Positions 6,956 through 14,782 of a DNA stretch of 37,110 bases are shown piece after piece. Positions within the stretch are counted from its first letter, which is position 1, and the number at the start of each line of letters is the position of its first letter. Below the pieces are notes generated by a model. It saw nothing but the letters and a program-made list of their open reading frames with translations. It ran no database searches and had not been told where the DNA came from. Source of the stretch: Competibacteraceae bacterium UBA6584 (lineage in GTDB: Bacteria; Pseudomonadota; Gammaproteobacteria; Competibacterales; Competibacteraceae). The stretch spans positions 1 through 37,110 of the forward strand of contig DJIW01000114.1 in the NCBI GenBank assembly GCA_002433805.1, written 5' to 3'. The position numbers and the translations under genes are program-made.

Positions 6956-7786
6956 ATGGAAAAAATTGAAGCCATCAAGGAGTTCGGCGGCTGGCTGAAC
7001 CGTTACCGCCACCGCTCGCAAGCCTGCGACTGCGACATGACTTTTTCGGTGTATCTGCCGCCGGCGGCCGAAAAGCAGAAAGTCCCGGCCGTCTACTGGC
7101 TGTCCGGCCTGACCTGCACCGACGACAATTTCCGGGTCAAGGCCGGCGCGCAGCGCTACGCGGCGGAACTGGGGCTGGCGCTGGTCATCCCCGATACCAG
7201 CCCGCGCGGCGCGGAGGTGCCGGATGTGCCGGAACGCTACGATCTCGGCCAGGGGGCGGGCTTTTACGTCAACGCCACCCAAGCGCCGTGGGCGCGGCAT
7301 TATCAAATGTACGAGTACGTGACCCGCGAGCTGCCGACGCTGGTCGAGTCGGCGTTGCCGCTGACCGCCGCCCGATCCATCACCGGGCATTCGATGGGCG
7401 GCCACGGCGCGTTGATCTGCGCGCTCAAGGAGCCGGGGCTGTATCGGTCGGTCTCCGCCTTCGCGCCGATCTGCCATCCGATGGCCTGCGGCTGGGGGCA
7501 GGGCTGCTTCAAGGCCTATCTCGGCAACGACCGGGAGACGTGGGTGGCTTACGATGCCGTCCGGCTGATCGAGGAAGGCGCGCCGGCGATTCCCTTGTTG
7601 ATCGATCAGGGCGCCGACGACGAGTTTTTGGCCCAGCAGCTCCATCCGATGTCGCTGGAGCGGGTCTGCGCCGCGCGCCAGTTTCCGCTCACGCTGCGCT
7701 GGCAAGACGGATACGATCACAGCTACCATTTCATCGCCACCTTCATCGGTGAACATCTCGCTTACCACGCCGCCAAGCTCCGTTGA
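6956..7786 (+). CDS. frmB: S-formylglutathione hydrolase
   Basis: Hydrolyses S-formylglutathione to formate and glutathione, the step after FrmA; a cytoplasmic alpha/beta-hydrolase of the esterase D family. It has 276 residues, as expected. The nucleophile elbow GHSMGGHGAL places Ser146; the acid is in DQGADDEFL and the histidine in YDHSYHF near residue 255. The oxyanion segment YWLSGLTCTDDNF is conserved. AGGAG, directly after the frmA stop, precedes ATG 6956 by 7 bases. The stop codon overlaps the TTG start of the following nuclease gene, suggesting one transcript. The gene could equally be called fghA. Confidence 0.97.
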   Translation: MEKIEAIKEFGGWLNRYRHRSQACDCDMTFSVYLPPAAEKQKVPAVYWLSGLTCTDDNFRVKAGAQRYAAELGLALVIPDTSPRGAEVPDVPERYDLGQGAGFYVNATQAPWARHYQMYEYVTRELPTLVESALPLTAARSITGHSMGGHGALICALKEPGLYRSVSAFAPICHPMACGWGQGCFKAYLGNDRETWVAYDAVRLIEEGAPAIPLLIDQGADDEFLAQQLHPMSLERVCAARQFPLTLRWQDGYDHSYHFIATFIGEHLAYHAAKLR

Positions 7787-8376
7787 ATCAGGAACTGCTC
7801 AAGCTGCTGCAAAAAACCCTGCGCGGCGAGCTGAGCCGGACCCGCCGCCGCAAAAACCGTTCGCCGTGGCTAGTGGGCGGGTTGACGGCGGCGGTGATGG
7901 CGATCAGTTACGCTTTGCATCAGCCCAAGGCTCCGCCTTCGGCCACGGCGAATGGAGCGGAATTGGTTTGCACCGTCCAGGCTGTCCATGACGGCGATAC
8001 GCTCGTCGCTGGCTGTCCAGCCGGCGAAGTCAAGGTGCGCGTCTTTGGCATCGACGCGCCGGAAATGAAGCAGGAGCCGTGGGGCGACCGGTCGCGCGAG
8101 GCGCTGCGCGGGTTGCTGCCTCGTTTCGGTTCGATCACCCTCCGGGTGATGGATCACGACCGCTACGGCCGGACCGTCGCTCAGGTGGTGACGAGCGAGC
8201 GCGATCTGGGCTTGGAAATGGTCCGGCTGGGACAAGCGGTGGTTTACGAACAATACAATCATTCGCCGGACTACCGTCAGGCCCAGTCCGAGGCCAAGCA
8301 AACCCGGCGCGGCATCTGGGCGAAGCCGGGCGGGCAACAGGACCCGGCGACTTGGCGGCGGCTCAATCCGCGCTGA
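7783..8376 (+). CDS. Membrane-anchored thermonuclease-family protein
   Basis: A staphylococcal-nuclease-like domain (about residues 60-190) that in this family cleaves DNA or RNA using Ca2+. Visible hallmarks are VHDGDTLVAG, VRVFGIDAPE with the first catalytic Arg and metal-binding Asp, and DRYGRTVAQV with the second Arg; the C-terminal RRGIWAKPG is typical. Before it lies a basic stretch (RTRRRKNR) and one hydrophobic helix (residues 28-46), so the enzyme is probably anchored with the nuclease domain in the periplasm. The likely start is TTG 7783, overlapping the frmB stop. The next in-frame ATG falls inside the membrane helix and would destroy the anchor. Its link to formaldehyde or lipid transport is unclear. 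Confidence 0.85.
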   Translation: MNQELLKLLQKTLRGELSRTRRRKNRSPWLVGGLTAAVMAISYALHQPKAPPSATANGAELVCTVQAVHDGDTLVAGCPAGEVKVRVFGIDAPEMKQEPWGDRSREALRGLLPRFGSITLRVMDHDRYGRTVAQVVTSERDLGLEMVRLGQAVVYEQYNHSPDYRQAQSEAKQTRRGIWAKPGGQQDPATWRRLNPR

Positions 8377-8400
8377 GCATTTTCGAACGGTGATTCCAGT

Positions 8401-9534
8401 ATGAGCGCCGCGGCTTCATCGGCTTACATCAGTCCCGCCACCCTGCGCTGCGAGGCCAACCGCTGCCGGCTGGGCGGAGACTGGACCCTGGACGGCATCG
8501 AGCGCCTCGATGACCAAATCAAAAGCGCGCGGTGGCCGGCCGGCGCGCTGGAGCTGGAGGCCGCCGGCATCCGCGCCATCGACACCACCGGCGCGCTGCG
8601 GCTTTTGAATCTGATCGCCGAACTGGAGCAGAGCGGGCGCGCGATTCGCCTGAGCGGCTTGCGTGAATCGCAACAGGCGCTGCTGGAGTTGGTGCGGGAG
8701 CGCCGCGCCAGCGCTGGAGCGGCTGGAGCCAGCGCATCGGTCGGATTTTTGGAACGGCTGGGCCGACGAGTCGTTTTTCATCTGATCTCGGTTCAGTCGT
8801 TCTTGAGCTTCATCGGCGAGGCGGCGGTGGCGTTGCTTCGATTGCTGCTGCGGCCCCGCCGGTTTCGCTGGCGCGCCTTGTTCGGCAACATTGAGGACGC
8901 CGGGGTCAACGCGCTGCCCATCGTCGCGCTGCTGGCGTTTATGATGGGCGTCGTGATCGCCTATCAAGGCGGCCAGCAGCTCAAGGCGTACGGCGCTAAT
9001 ATTTTCATCGTGGAATTGATCACGCTGACCATGCTGCGCGAGCTGGCGCCGTTGATCACCGCCATCATCGTCGCCGGCCGCACCGGGTCGGCCTACACCG
9101 CCCAGATCGGCACCATGCAGATCACCGAGGAGGTGGACGCGCTGCGCACCATCGGCATCCCGCCCATGGAATTGCTGGTGCTGCCCAAATTGTTGGCGCT
9201 GGTGATCGCGCTGCCGCTGTTGACGGTGTTCGCCGACGCGCTCAGCGTGTTTGGCGGCATGGTGATGGCCCAAACCTTGTTGGAAGTCAGTTTCAGCGAT
9301 TTTCTGGACCGGGTGCCGCAGGTGGTGAGCTTGACCTCATTCTTGCTGGGCGTCGGCAAAGCGCCGGTATTCGCCGCCATTATCGCCTTGGTCGGCTGCT
9401 ATCAGGGCTTTCACGTGCGCGGCGGGGCCGACAGCGTCGGCCGGCAGACCACGGTCAGCGTGGTGCAGTCGATTTTTCTGGTGATCGCCGCCGACGCCCT
9501 GTTTTCGGTGGTGTTGGGCGGGGTCGGCTTGTGA
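8401..9534 (+). CDS. MlaE-family lipid ABC transporter permease with fused N-terminal STAS domain
   Basis: The inner-membrane permease of an MCE-type phospholipid/lipid transporter. Residues 1 to about 100 form a STAS-like domain (GDWTLDGIERL, AIDTTGALRLL, SGLRESQQALLELV), which in the classical Mla system is the separate protein MlaB. Residues 115-377 are MlaE, with ALLAFMMGVVIAYQGGQQL, LRELAPLITAIIVAGRTGSA and the EVDALRTIGIPPME coupling region. Total length is 377 residues. The downstream ATPase gene overlaps by 4 bases (GTGA), so translation is coupled. The ribosome site before ATG 8401 is weak. It is cotranscribed with ATPase, MCE and lipoprotein genes; no mlaC-like periplasmic carrier is in the cluster. 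Confidence 0.93.
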   Translation: MSAAASSAYISPATLRCEANRCRLGGDWTLDGIERLDDQIKSARWPAGALELEAAGIRAIDTTGALRLLNLIAELEQSGRAIRLSGLRESQQALLELVRERRASAGAAGASASVGFLERLGRRVVFHLISVQSFLSFIGEAAVALLRLLLRPRRFRWRALFGNIEDAGVNALPIVALLAFMMGVVIAYQGGQQLKAYGANIFIVELITLTMLRELAPLITAIIVAGRTGSAYTAQIGTMQITEEVDALRTIGIPPMELLVLPKLLALVIALPLLTVFADALSVFGGMVMAQTLLEVSFSDFLDRVPQVVSLTSFLLGVGKAPVFAAIIALVGCYQGFHVRGGADSVGRQTTVSVVQSIFLVIAADALFSVVLGGVGL

Positions 9535-10319
9535 AAGAGCCGGTCGATCCCAAGGCTTCAGTGATCGTGATTCGGGATTTGCGGACCGGATTCGGTCCGG
9601 TGATCATCCACGATCGGCTGGATCTCGACATCCGCCAAGGCGAGATCGTGGCCCTGGTCGGCGGCAGCGGCTCGGGCAAGACCACGCTGTTGCGGTCGAT
9701 CATCATGTTGTTGCGGCCGATTGCCGGCTCGATCAAGTTGTTCGGTCAGGAAGTGATCGGCATCGGCGAACGCGCGGCGTTTCAGTTGCGGCGTCGGTTC
9801 GGGATGCTGTTCCAGCAAGGCGCGCTGTTCAGCTCGCTGACGGTGCGGGAAAATGTCGGGGTGCCGCTGCGCGAGCATACCGCGCTTTCCGCCCGCGACA
9901 TCGCCGAAATCGCCGATCTCAAGATCGCCTTGGCGGGCCTGCCCGCCGACGCCGGCGGCAAGCTGCCGCGCGAGTTGAGCGGCGGGATGTTGAAGCGGGC
10001 GGCGCTGGCGCGGGCCTTGGCGCTGGACCCGGCGCTGCTGTTTCTGGACGAGCCGACCGCCGGACTCGATCCGGTCAGCGCCGGGGCTTTCGATGAATTG
10101 GTGGTGCAGCTCAAGGAGTCGCTGGGGCTGACGGTGGTGATGATCACCCACGATCTGGATACCTTGTGGCAGGCCACCGACCGGGTGGCGTTTCTCGGTG
10201 AAAAACGGGTGATCGGCTACGCGCCGATGCGGGAGTTGACCCAATCCAACCATCCGTTGATAAAAGCTTACTTCGAGGGTCCGCGCGGCCGCGCGGCGGA
10301 GAACAGGCGTGCTGAGTAA
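9531..10319 (+). CDS. MCE-transporter ATP-binding protein (MlaF-like)
   Basis: Cytoplasmic ATPase that powers the MlaE-type permease. The 262-residue ABC protein shows Walker A GGSGSGKTT (44-52, Lys50), a Q-loop (GMLFQQGALFSSLTV, characteristic of the MlaF group), signature LSGGMLKRAALARAL, Walker B LLFLDEPTAGLDP and the switch His in MITHDLD. The GTG start at 9531 overlaps the permease stop (GTGA). The 3' end overlaps the MCE gene by 11 bases. Gene order permease-ATPase-MCE protein matches mlaE-like clusters, although E. coli has the ATPase first (mlaFED). Confidence 0.94.
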   Translation: MKEPVDPKASVIVIRDLRTGFGPVIIHDRLDLDIRQGEIVALVGGSGSGKTTLLRSIIMLLRPIAGSIKLFGQEVIGIGERAAFQLRRRFGMLFQQGALFSSLTVRENVGVPLREHTALSARDIAEIADLKIALAGLPADAGGKLPRELSGGMLKRAALARALALDPALLFLDEPTAGLDPVSAGAFDELVVQLKESLGLTVVMITHDLDTLWQATDRVAFLGEKRVIGYAPMRELTQSNHPLIKAYFEGPRGRAAENRRAE

Positions 10320-11298
10320 AGTCAATTACGCGCTGGTCGGGTTGTTCGTGCTGCTGTTGGGGGCAGCGCTGCTGGGCGTGGTGTTTTGGCTGACGGTGGG
10401 GGGCGAGAACAAAGTCTACGACCGTTACCGCGTGTATTTTCAGGAATCGGTGGCCGGTCTGAACCCCAAGGCGACGGTTCGCTATCGCGGCGTGCAAGTG
10501 GGGCAGGTGGAGTCTATCCAACTGGACGCCAAAAATCCCGATCAGGTCGATGTGGTGCTGGATATCGAACGCGGCACCCCGATCCGGCGCGACACCATCG
10601 CCACCCTATCCACTCGGGGTCTGACCGGGGTCGCTTCGGTGGAATTGAGCAGCGGCCGCGAACAGTCGCCGCTGTTGGAGAAAAACCCGGATCAGGATCT
10701 TCCGGTAATTCAAGCCGGACCGTCGCTGGTGGCGCGGTTGGACGATGCGTTTAACAACATTCTCACCAACGTCAACAATCTTTCCGGCCGATTGGAGCGG
10801 CTGCTGGGCGACGAGAATCAGCTCGCGCTGACCGAGATTCTCCGCAACGCGCGCACCATCACCGAAGCGGTGGCCGAGCGGCGCGCCAGCATCGACAAGT
10901 CTCTGGCCAACGTCGAAACCTTTACCAGCGAATTGGCGAAGCCCTCGCAACGGCTGGGCAAGTCGCTGGACCAATTGGCCGCCGGTTTGGAAAAATCGGG
11001 CGACCTGAGCGCGCAAATGCAAGGCACCTTGGATGATTTTCGCGCCAGCGCCCAGGCGGTGCGCAAGACGGCGGAAGCCTTCAATCAGACCAGCCGGGAT
11101 TTGAGCGGCGCGGCCGCAAGCGGACAACAAGAGTTGCGCCGCTTGGGCCAAACCACCCTGCCGGAACTCAACACCTTGCTGTCGCAGGTCAGCGAGCTGG
11201 TGGAAAGCTTGCGGCGGGTGTCCGATCTATTGGAACAAAACCCCCGCGCCCTGCTGTTGGGCAAGCCCAACGGCCGGCCAGGTCCGGGCGAAAAATAA
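10309..11298 (+). CDS. MCE-domain substrate-binding protein (MlaD-like)
   Basis: Inner-membrane-anchored periplasmic protein that binds lipid for the transporter. One N-terminal helix (VGLFVLLLGAALLGVVFWL, about residues 11-29) is followed by a single MCE domain (about 38-115: YRVYFQESVAGLNPKATVRYRGVQVG, then STRGLTGVASVELS). A long helical, coiled-coil-like tail follows from about residue 140 to 310, with repeated LxxL spacing. At 329 residues it is much longer than MlaD (about 180) and closer to long-tailed MCE proteins that may reach across the periplasm. It starts at GTG 10309, overlapping the ATPase gene by 11 bases. Its likely partner is the downstream lipoprotein. Confidence 0.92.
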   Translation: MLSKVNYALVGLFVLLLGAALLGVVFWLTVGGENKVYDRYRVYFQESVAGLNPKATVRYRGVQVGQVESIQLDAKNPDQVDVVLDIERGTPIRRDTIATLSTRGLTGVASVELSSGREQSPLLEKNPDQDLPVIQAGPSLVARLDDAFNNILTNVNNLSGRLERLLGDENQLALTEILRNARTITEAVAERRASIDKSLANVETFTSELAKPSQRLGKSLDQLAAGLEKSGDLSAQMQGTLDDFRASAQAVRKTAEAFNQTSRDLSGAAASGQQELRRLGQTTLPELNTLLSQVSELVESLRRVSDLLEQNPRALLLGKPNGRPGPGEK

Positions 11299-11391
11299 GC
11301 GGTTGCTGGAAAACCGCGATGGCGTCCATCGGGATTCCGAGGCGGAAAACGCCGGGTTAATGCCCCTCAGTTGACAGCGGAGAGAACGAGA

Positions 11392-12024
11392 ATGAAGGGT
11401 GTGGTTACGGAGCGATCCAAGGCCATTCGTCGCGGGATGAGTGGGATGCTGCTGGGCGCGTTGCTGGCGGGGTGTTCGCTGCCGGTGGACAAATCCGAGC
11501 CGCCGCAAGCTTTTCTGTTGGAAGTCGGCGCTTTCGAGTCGCCGCCGGCGCGGCGTCCAACCGGCAAAACACTGCTGGTGACGGTTCCCAGGGCCGCGCC
11601 CGGCTTCGATAGCAACCAGATCGCTTATACCCGGCAGCCGCTCAAGCTGGACTACTACAACAACAGCGTTTGGAGCGACACGCCAGCCAAGATGTTGCTG
11701 CCCGTCCTGGTGCGGGCGTTCGAGGGCACGGGCGCTTTCAAGGCGGTGGTGTCGCCGCCGGCCTCGGCGGTGGCGGACTTGCGGGTGGATGTGGACCTCA
11801 TTCGCTTGCAGCAGGAACTGATGGCCCAGCCCAGCCAAGTCCGGTTGACGGTCCGGCTCAAGGTCATCGACACTCATAACGGCCAAGTGCTCGGCGCGCA
11901 CGTCTTTGAAGCGCTGGAACCGACGCCCAGCGAGGATGCTTACGGCGCGGCGCGGGCGGCTAACGCGGCGGTGCAAAAGCTCTTGGGCGAGATCATTCCC
12001 TTTGCCTTGGGGTATTTGACTTAG
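11392..12024 (+). CDS. PqiC/YmbA-type ABC-transport auxiliary lipoprotein
   Basis: A 210-residue lipoprotein of the family often annotated as membrane-integrity-associated transporter subunit PqiC. The signal peptide ends in the lipobox LLAGC, giving lipid-modified Cys after about 27 residues. The mature part has the family pattern QAFLLEVGAFE, LLVTVPRAAPGFDSNQIAYTRQPLKLDYYNNSVWSDTPAKMLLPVL (split by short loops), and the late segment LRVDVDLIRLQQE. ATG 11392 is chosen since GGAGAG lies 7 bases upstream; a TTG at 11371 would add seven residues. It probably docks the MCE protein at the outer membrane, as inferred from PqiABC. It ends the operon before a strong terminator. Confidence 0.9.
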   Translation: MKGVVTERSKAIRRGMSGMLLGALLAGCSLPVDKSEPPQAFLLEVGAFESPPARRPTGKTLLVTVPRAAPGFDSNQIAYTRQPLKLDYYNNSVWSDTPAKMLLPVLVRAFEGTGAFKAVVSPPASAVADLRVDVDLIRLQQELMAQPSQVRLTVRLKVIDTHNGQVLGAHVFEALEPTPSEDAYGAARAANAAVQKLLGEIIPFALGYLT

Positions 12025-12041
12025 ACTGGCGGACGATGTGA

Positions 12042-12067
12042 AAAAGGCGGCTCGCGAGCCGCCTTTT
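12042..12067. terminator. Bidirectional intrinsic terminator between the lipoprotein gene and creD
   Basis: A perfect 26-base palindrome: AAAA, the stem GGCGGCT, loop CGCG, AGCCGCC, then TTTT. It reads as a terminator on both strands and sits exactly between two convergent genes, 18 bases after the lipoprotein stop and 34 bases after the creD stop. Confidence 0.92.
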
Positions 12068-12100
12068 GCGTTGGCGCGAAAGATGCTGACAGCCGCGCGA

Positions 12101-13558
12101 TCAAGCGCCGGCGGGTCCGGCCGGAGCCGGTTTGACCTCGGCCGTCCTGGCGTAGCGCCCGCCCAGGGTTTCGCCCAGTTGGTACCAATCCACCTTGCGG
12201 GTGATCACCATCGCCAGCGCCAGACCGCCGAACAAGCTGATCGACCCCGCCAGCAAGGCGTGATCCTCCAGGCTGATCAGCACGTACAGCAGCCCGAACA
12301 CCGCGCCGATCAGCGCGCCGAACGCCAAGCCCCAGCGCGGGCTGCCCAGGATATGCGCGAGGTAGTACGTCAAAAGCGCTACGCAGCCGAGCGTGGCGAT
12401 GGCGTAGGACAGCGCGAAAGCCAGATGTTCGGACAACGCCAGCAGCAGCAGGTAAAACAGCACCAGCGCCGCGCCGGTCAAACCGTACTGAAAGGGGTGA
12501 ATCGACAGCCGCTTGAGGATTTCAAACAAGAAGAACGCCGCGAAGGTTAAGCCCACGAACAACAATCCGTATTTGATCGCGCGATCGGTTTGCACGTAAC
12601 TGTCGGCGGGGTCCATGAACCGCACCCCGATCAAAGTGTCGAGCGGCCGGTCGTTGCGCAGATGCTCGAACAATTGATGCGGCATATTCGTGGCCAGCCG
12701 GGTAGTGGACCAAGCGCCCGAGAAACCGGCGTCGGTCACCTCGCGGGTTTCGGGTAGAAATTGGCCGTAGAAGCTGGGATGGGGCCAATTGCCGCGCACG
12801 CCGATCCGGGTGGCGTCGCCCACCGGCGCGAGTTCGAAGGCTTGAGTGCCGCGCAAATCGAGCGAAAACGAGAAGTTGGCCGACCAGGCCGTCTGTAAAT
12901 CCAGGCCGCGCGGGTGGGCTTGAATGCCGTTGGGCATCTTGGGTTCGGCGGTGCCGGGCAGAAAATCGAGCCGCTGCTCGGCCCACGCCAGCACCGGCGC
13001 GCGCAAGATGCCGCGCGGATCGGTAATGCCCACGATCAAGCGGGGATCGCCGAAGATGATCTGTTCGTTGGCCTGCGGCTTGAGCAGGCCGCCCTCGCTC
13101 GCGAAACGGCCCTTGATGCTAATCCCGGCGGTGAACACGACGGCGTGATACAAACTGCGTTGGATCTGCTCAGTATTCATCTGGTTTTGGACTTCCAATT
13201 CGGCCGGCAGCAGGTAGAGCGTGTCGGAGAATCGGTTTTCAAACTCAACCAGTTTGGCTTCGGCTGGTTTTTGCGGATCGGCGTTCAAGCGCCATCCTGA
13301 AGCAGAGTTTTCGACTTCGGCCGGTTTAGCTTCCTGAGTGCTGAGTCTTTGAGTCTTGACGATGCGGGTATACGGCACCACCAGCACCGGCCCGATCAGG
13401 GTTTGCTCGCGGGCGGTGGCGGCGGCGATGCCCAACACGACTTCGTTGCGCCGCGCGGCGCGTTCGTCGATCAAGTAGCTGATCCGGGTCAGGCCGATGC
13501 CTAGGAAAACCGTGATGAAGAAGATCATGGTGATTTTAGCGAACAAACCGTAGCGCAT
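12101..13558 (-). CDS. creD: Inner-membrane protein CreD
   Basis: CreD is a membrane protein regulated by the CreBC two-component system and linked to envelope integrity and beta-lactam response in enterics and pseudomonads; its biochemical role is not known. The 485-residue product has one N-terminal helix (residues 6-25), a large periplasmic part with the family motifs GIAAATAREQTLIGPVLVVPY and GDPRLIVGITDPRGI, and about six clustered helices from about 325 to 450 (GLLFVGLTFAAFFLFEIL, then HPFQYGLTGAALVLFYLLLL). AAGGAG lies 7 bases before ATG 13558, so the start is firm. It follows creB after 248 bases instead of following creC as usual. Confidence 0.93.
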   Translation of the reverse strand: MRYGLFAKITMIFFITVFLGIGLTRISYLIDERAARRNEVVLGIAAATAREQTLIGPVLVVPYTRIVKTQRLSTQEAKPAEVENSASGWRLNADPQKPAEAKLVEFENRFSDTLYLLPAELEVQNQMNTEQIQRSLYHAVVFTAGISIKGRFASEGGLLKPQANEQIIFGDPRLIVGITDPRGILRAPVLAWAEQRLDFLPGTAEPKMPNGIQAHPRGLDLQTAWSANFSFSLDLRGTQAFELAPVGDATRIGVRGNWPHPSFYGQFLPETREVTDAGFSGAWSTTRLATNMPHQLFEHLRNDRPLDTLIGVRFMDPADSYVQTDRAIKYGLLFVGLTFAAFFLFEILKRLSIHPFQYGLTGAALVLFYLLLLALSEHLAFALSYAIATLGCVALLTYYLAHILGSPRWGLAFGALIGAVFGLLYVLISLEDHALLAGSISLFGGLALAMVITRKVDWYQLGETLGGRYARTAEVKPAPAGPAGA

Positions 13559-13603
13559 GACTGGACTCCTTGAGGTTGAATGAGGCCAGCTTAATCACCC
13601 TGG

Positions 13604-13652
13604 TTGGCGCGATGATGTGCGGCTGATGAGGGAATGATGGGGATTTCGTGAA
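13604..13652 (-). promoter_or_regulatory. 11-bp phased repeat upstream of creD, candidate CreB site
   Basis: Reading the minus strand from 13652, five units occur at exact 11-base steps: TTCAC, CCCAT, CTCAT, CACAT and a degraded GCCAA, with longer similarity CCCATCATTCC, CTCATCAGCCG, CACATCATCGC. The known E. coli CreB box is a direct TTCAC repeat with 6-base spacing, the same 11-base period. The first unit matches it exactly and the rest diverge at the last base. It lies 46-94 bases before creD, where an activator would bind. A weak -10-like GTGATTAA follows at 13591-13598. Confidence 0.4.
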
Positions 13653-13737
13653 GTTGAAATTAAAAGCAGAAACAGCGGCCGATAACGCTTGGGAAGCGGC
13701 TGAAATCCATCGGGCGGGCACGCCAGGGTCGCGAAAC

Positions 13738-13798
13738 CACTGGGCCGAGGCCGGCGATCAACCGGTCGTCCAGGAATGCTCCAAGGAAAGGCCCAGTG
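13738..13798. repeat. Inverted repeat just after creB
   Basis: CACTGGGCC (13738-13746) and GGCCCAGTG (13790-13798) form a perfect 9-bp inverted repeat with a 43-base loop, starting 9 bases after the creB stop. A direct repeat CCGGCGATCA occurs inside it (13751-13760) and across the creB stop (13800-13809). It could be a long hairpin that separates creB and creD transcripts, or a scar of the creC loss. No T tract follows it. Confidence 0.4.
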
Positions 13799-13806
13799 AC
13801 CGGCGA

Positions 13807-14517
13807 TCACGCCGCATCGCCGGTTCGCAGCGAATAACCCAAGCCGCGATGGGTGCGGATCGGATCGACGGAAGGATCGATCTCCCGCAGTTTGGCCCGC
13901 AAGGTCTTGATGTGGGTGTCCACGCTGCGCTCGAAGCTGGCGGCGGGATCGGGCCAAGCGCCGTCCATCAGTTGCGCTCGGGAAAACACCCGTTCCGGCT
14001 GAGCCAACAGCGTTTTGAGCAGTAAATACTCGTAGCGGGTCAACGCCAGCGACCGGCCGCGAAAAGAAATGCTGGCGCGCGACTCGTCGAGTTCGAACCA
14101 ACGATTGAGGTTCGGGTGGTCCGCCGTTGCGGCTTCGATTGCGGCGGAGGATCGGTTAGCGCGCTTGAGGATGGCCTTGACCCGCGCCGCCAGCTCGCGC
14201 GGGCTGAAGGGTTTGCCGATGAAATCATCCGCGCCCAGTTCCAGTCCGAGCACCCGGTCGAGCTCGGCGTCGCGCGCGGAAAGAATGATGACCGGCACCT
14301 CCGAGACGCGCCGCAGCCGTTTCAGCACTTCCAGGCCGGAACCGTCGGGCAGGCCGAGGTCGAGTACGACCAGATTGTAAGCCTGGGCCGTCAGCGCGGT
14401 TTCAGCCTCGGCGGCCGACGCCCGCCACGTCGTTTGAAAGCCTTCGCTGGCCAGCGCGAACTGGACGATTTCGGCGATGGACGGTTCGTCTTCGACCAAT
14501 AAAATCTTAATGAGCAT
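13807..14517 (-). CDS. creB: Response regulator CreB
   Basis: OmpR/PhoB-family transcription regulator. The 236-residue product has a receiver domain (1-118) with acidic pair Asp10/Glu11, phospho-acceptor Asp53 in VVLDLGLPDGSG and Lys102 in GKPFSPREL, and a winged-helix output domain (about 150-233) with SLALTRYEYLLLKTLLAQP and SVDTHIKTLRAKLREIDP, closely matching E. coli CreB. ATG 14517 gives MLIKILLVEDEPS, the natural start; no clear ribosome site is seen, and longer upstream frames read through unlikely sequence. The cognate kinase gene creC, expected directly downstream, is absent, so its phosphate donor is unknown locally. Adjacent creD supports the CreB name. Confidence 0.9.
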   Translation of the reverse strand: MLIKILLVEDEPSIAEIVQFALASEGFQTTWRASAAEAETALTAQAYNLVVLDLGLPDGSGLEVLKRLRRVSEVPVIILSARDAELDRVLGLELGADDFIGKPFSPRELAARVKAILKRANRSSAAIEAATADHPNLNRWFELDESRASISFRGRSLALTRYEYLLLKTLLAQPERVFSRAQLMDGAWPDPAASFERSVDTHIKTLRAKLREIDPSVDPIRTHRGLGYSLRTGDAA

Positions 14518-14751
14518 CGGTGTATCGATTGGATAGCAAGGTCTGGCGTCCGCCAGCGATAAAATTGTAATGTTGTTGGCGGCGCGCGTAACGAAAAGAT
14601 GTATTAATGTAAAAATGGCGCTATTATCAGAACGCGACGAGCGAGGGTGGAATTCTCCGGCGTCTTGCGCGGAAAGCTCGCTGCCCCGCGGGCCCACCTC
14701 AAGCGGCGGTCGCGTTTCCATCATGACCGAAGCCGCTGCTCGCGCTGAAAA

Positions 14752-14768
14752 ACTCCTTGCCGAGGAGT
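14752..14768 (+). promoter_or_regulatory. First fimV-leader stem-loop
   Basis: ACTCCT (14752-14757), loop TGCCG and AGGAGT (14763-14768) form a perfect 6-bp stem. Five A overlap its 5' side and ATCTTTA follows it, so it resembles a weak intrinsic terminator or attenuator. It lies 15 bases before the larger hairpin. Confidence 0.4.
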
Positions 14769-14782
14769 ATCTTTAGGGGAAG

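Noticed and set aside
13595..14101. Minus-strand frame across the creB-creD gap as a creC remnant
   Set aside because: It overlaps creB in another frame, and the gap part shows no HisKA or HATPase motif, only low-quality translation.
14570..14776. 68-codon frame before fimV
   Set aside because: No ribosome site, atypical composition, and it ends inside the hairpin region; more likely leader or promoter DNA.
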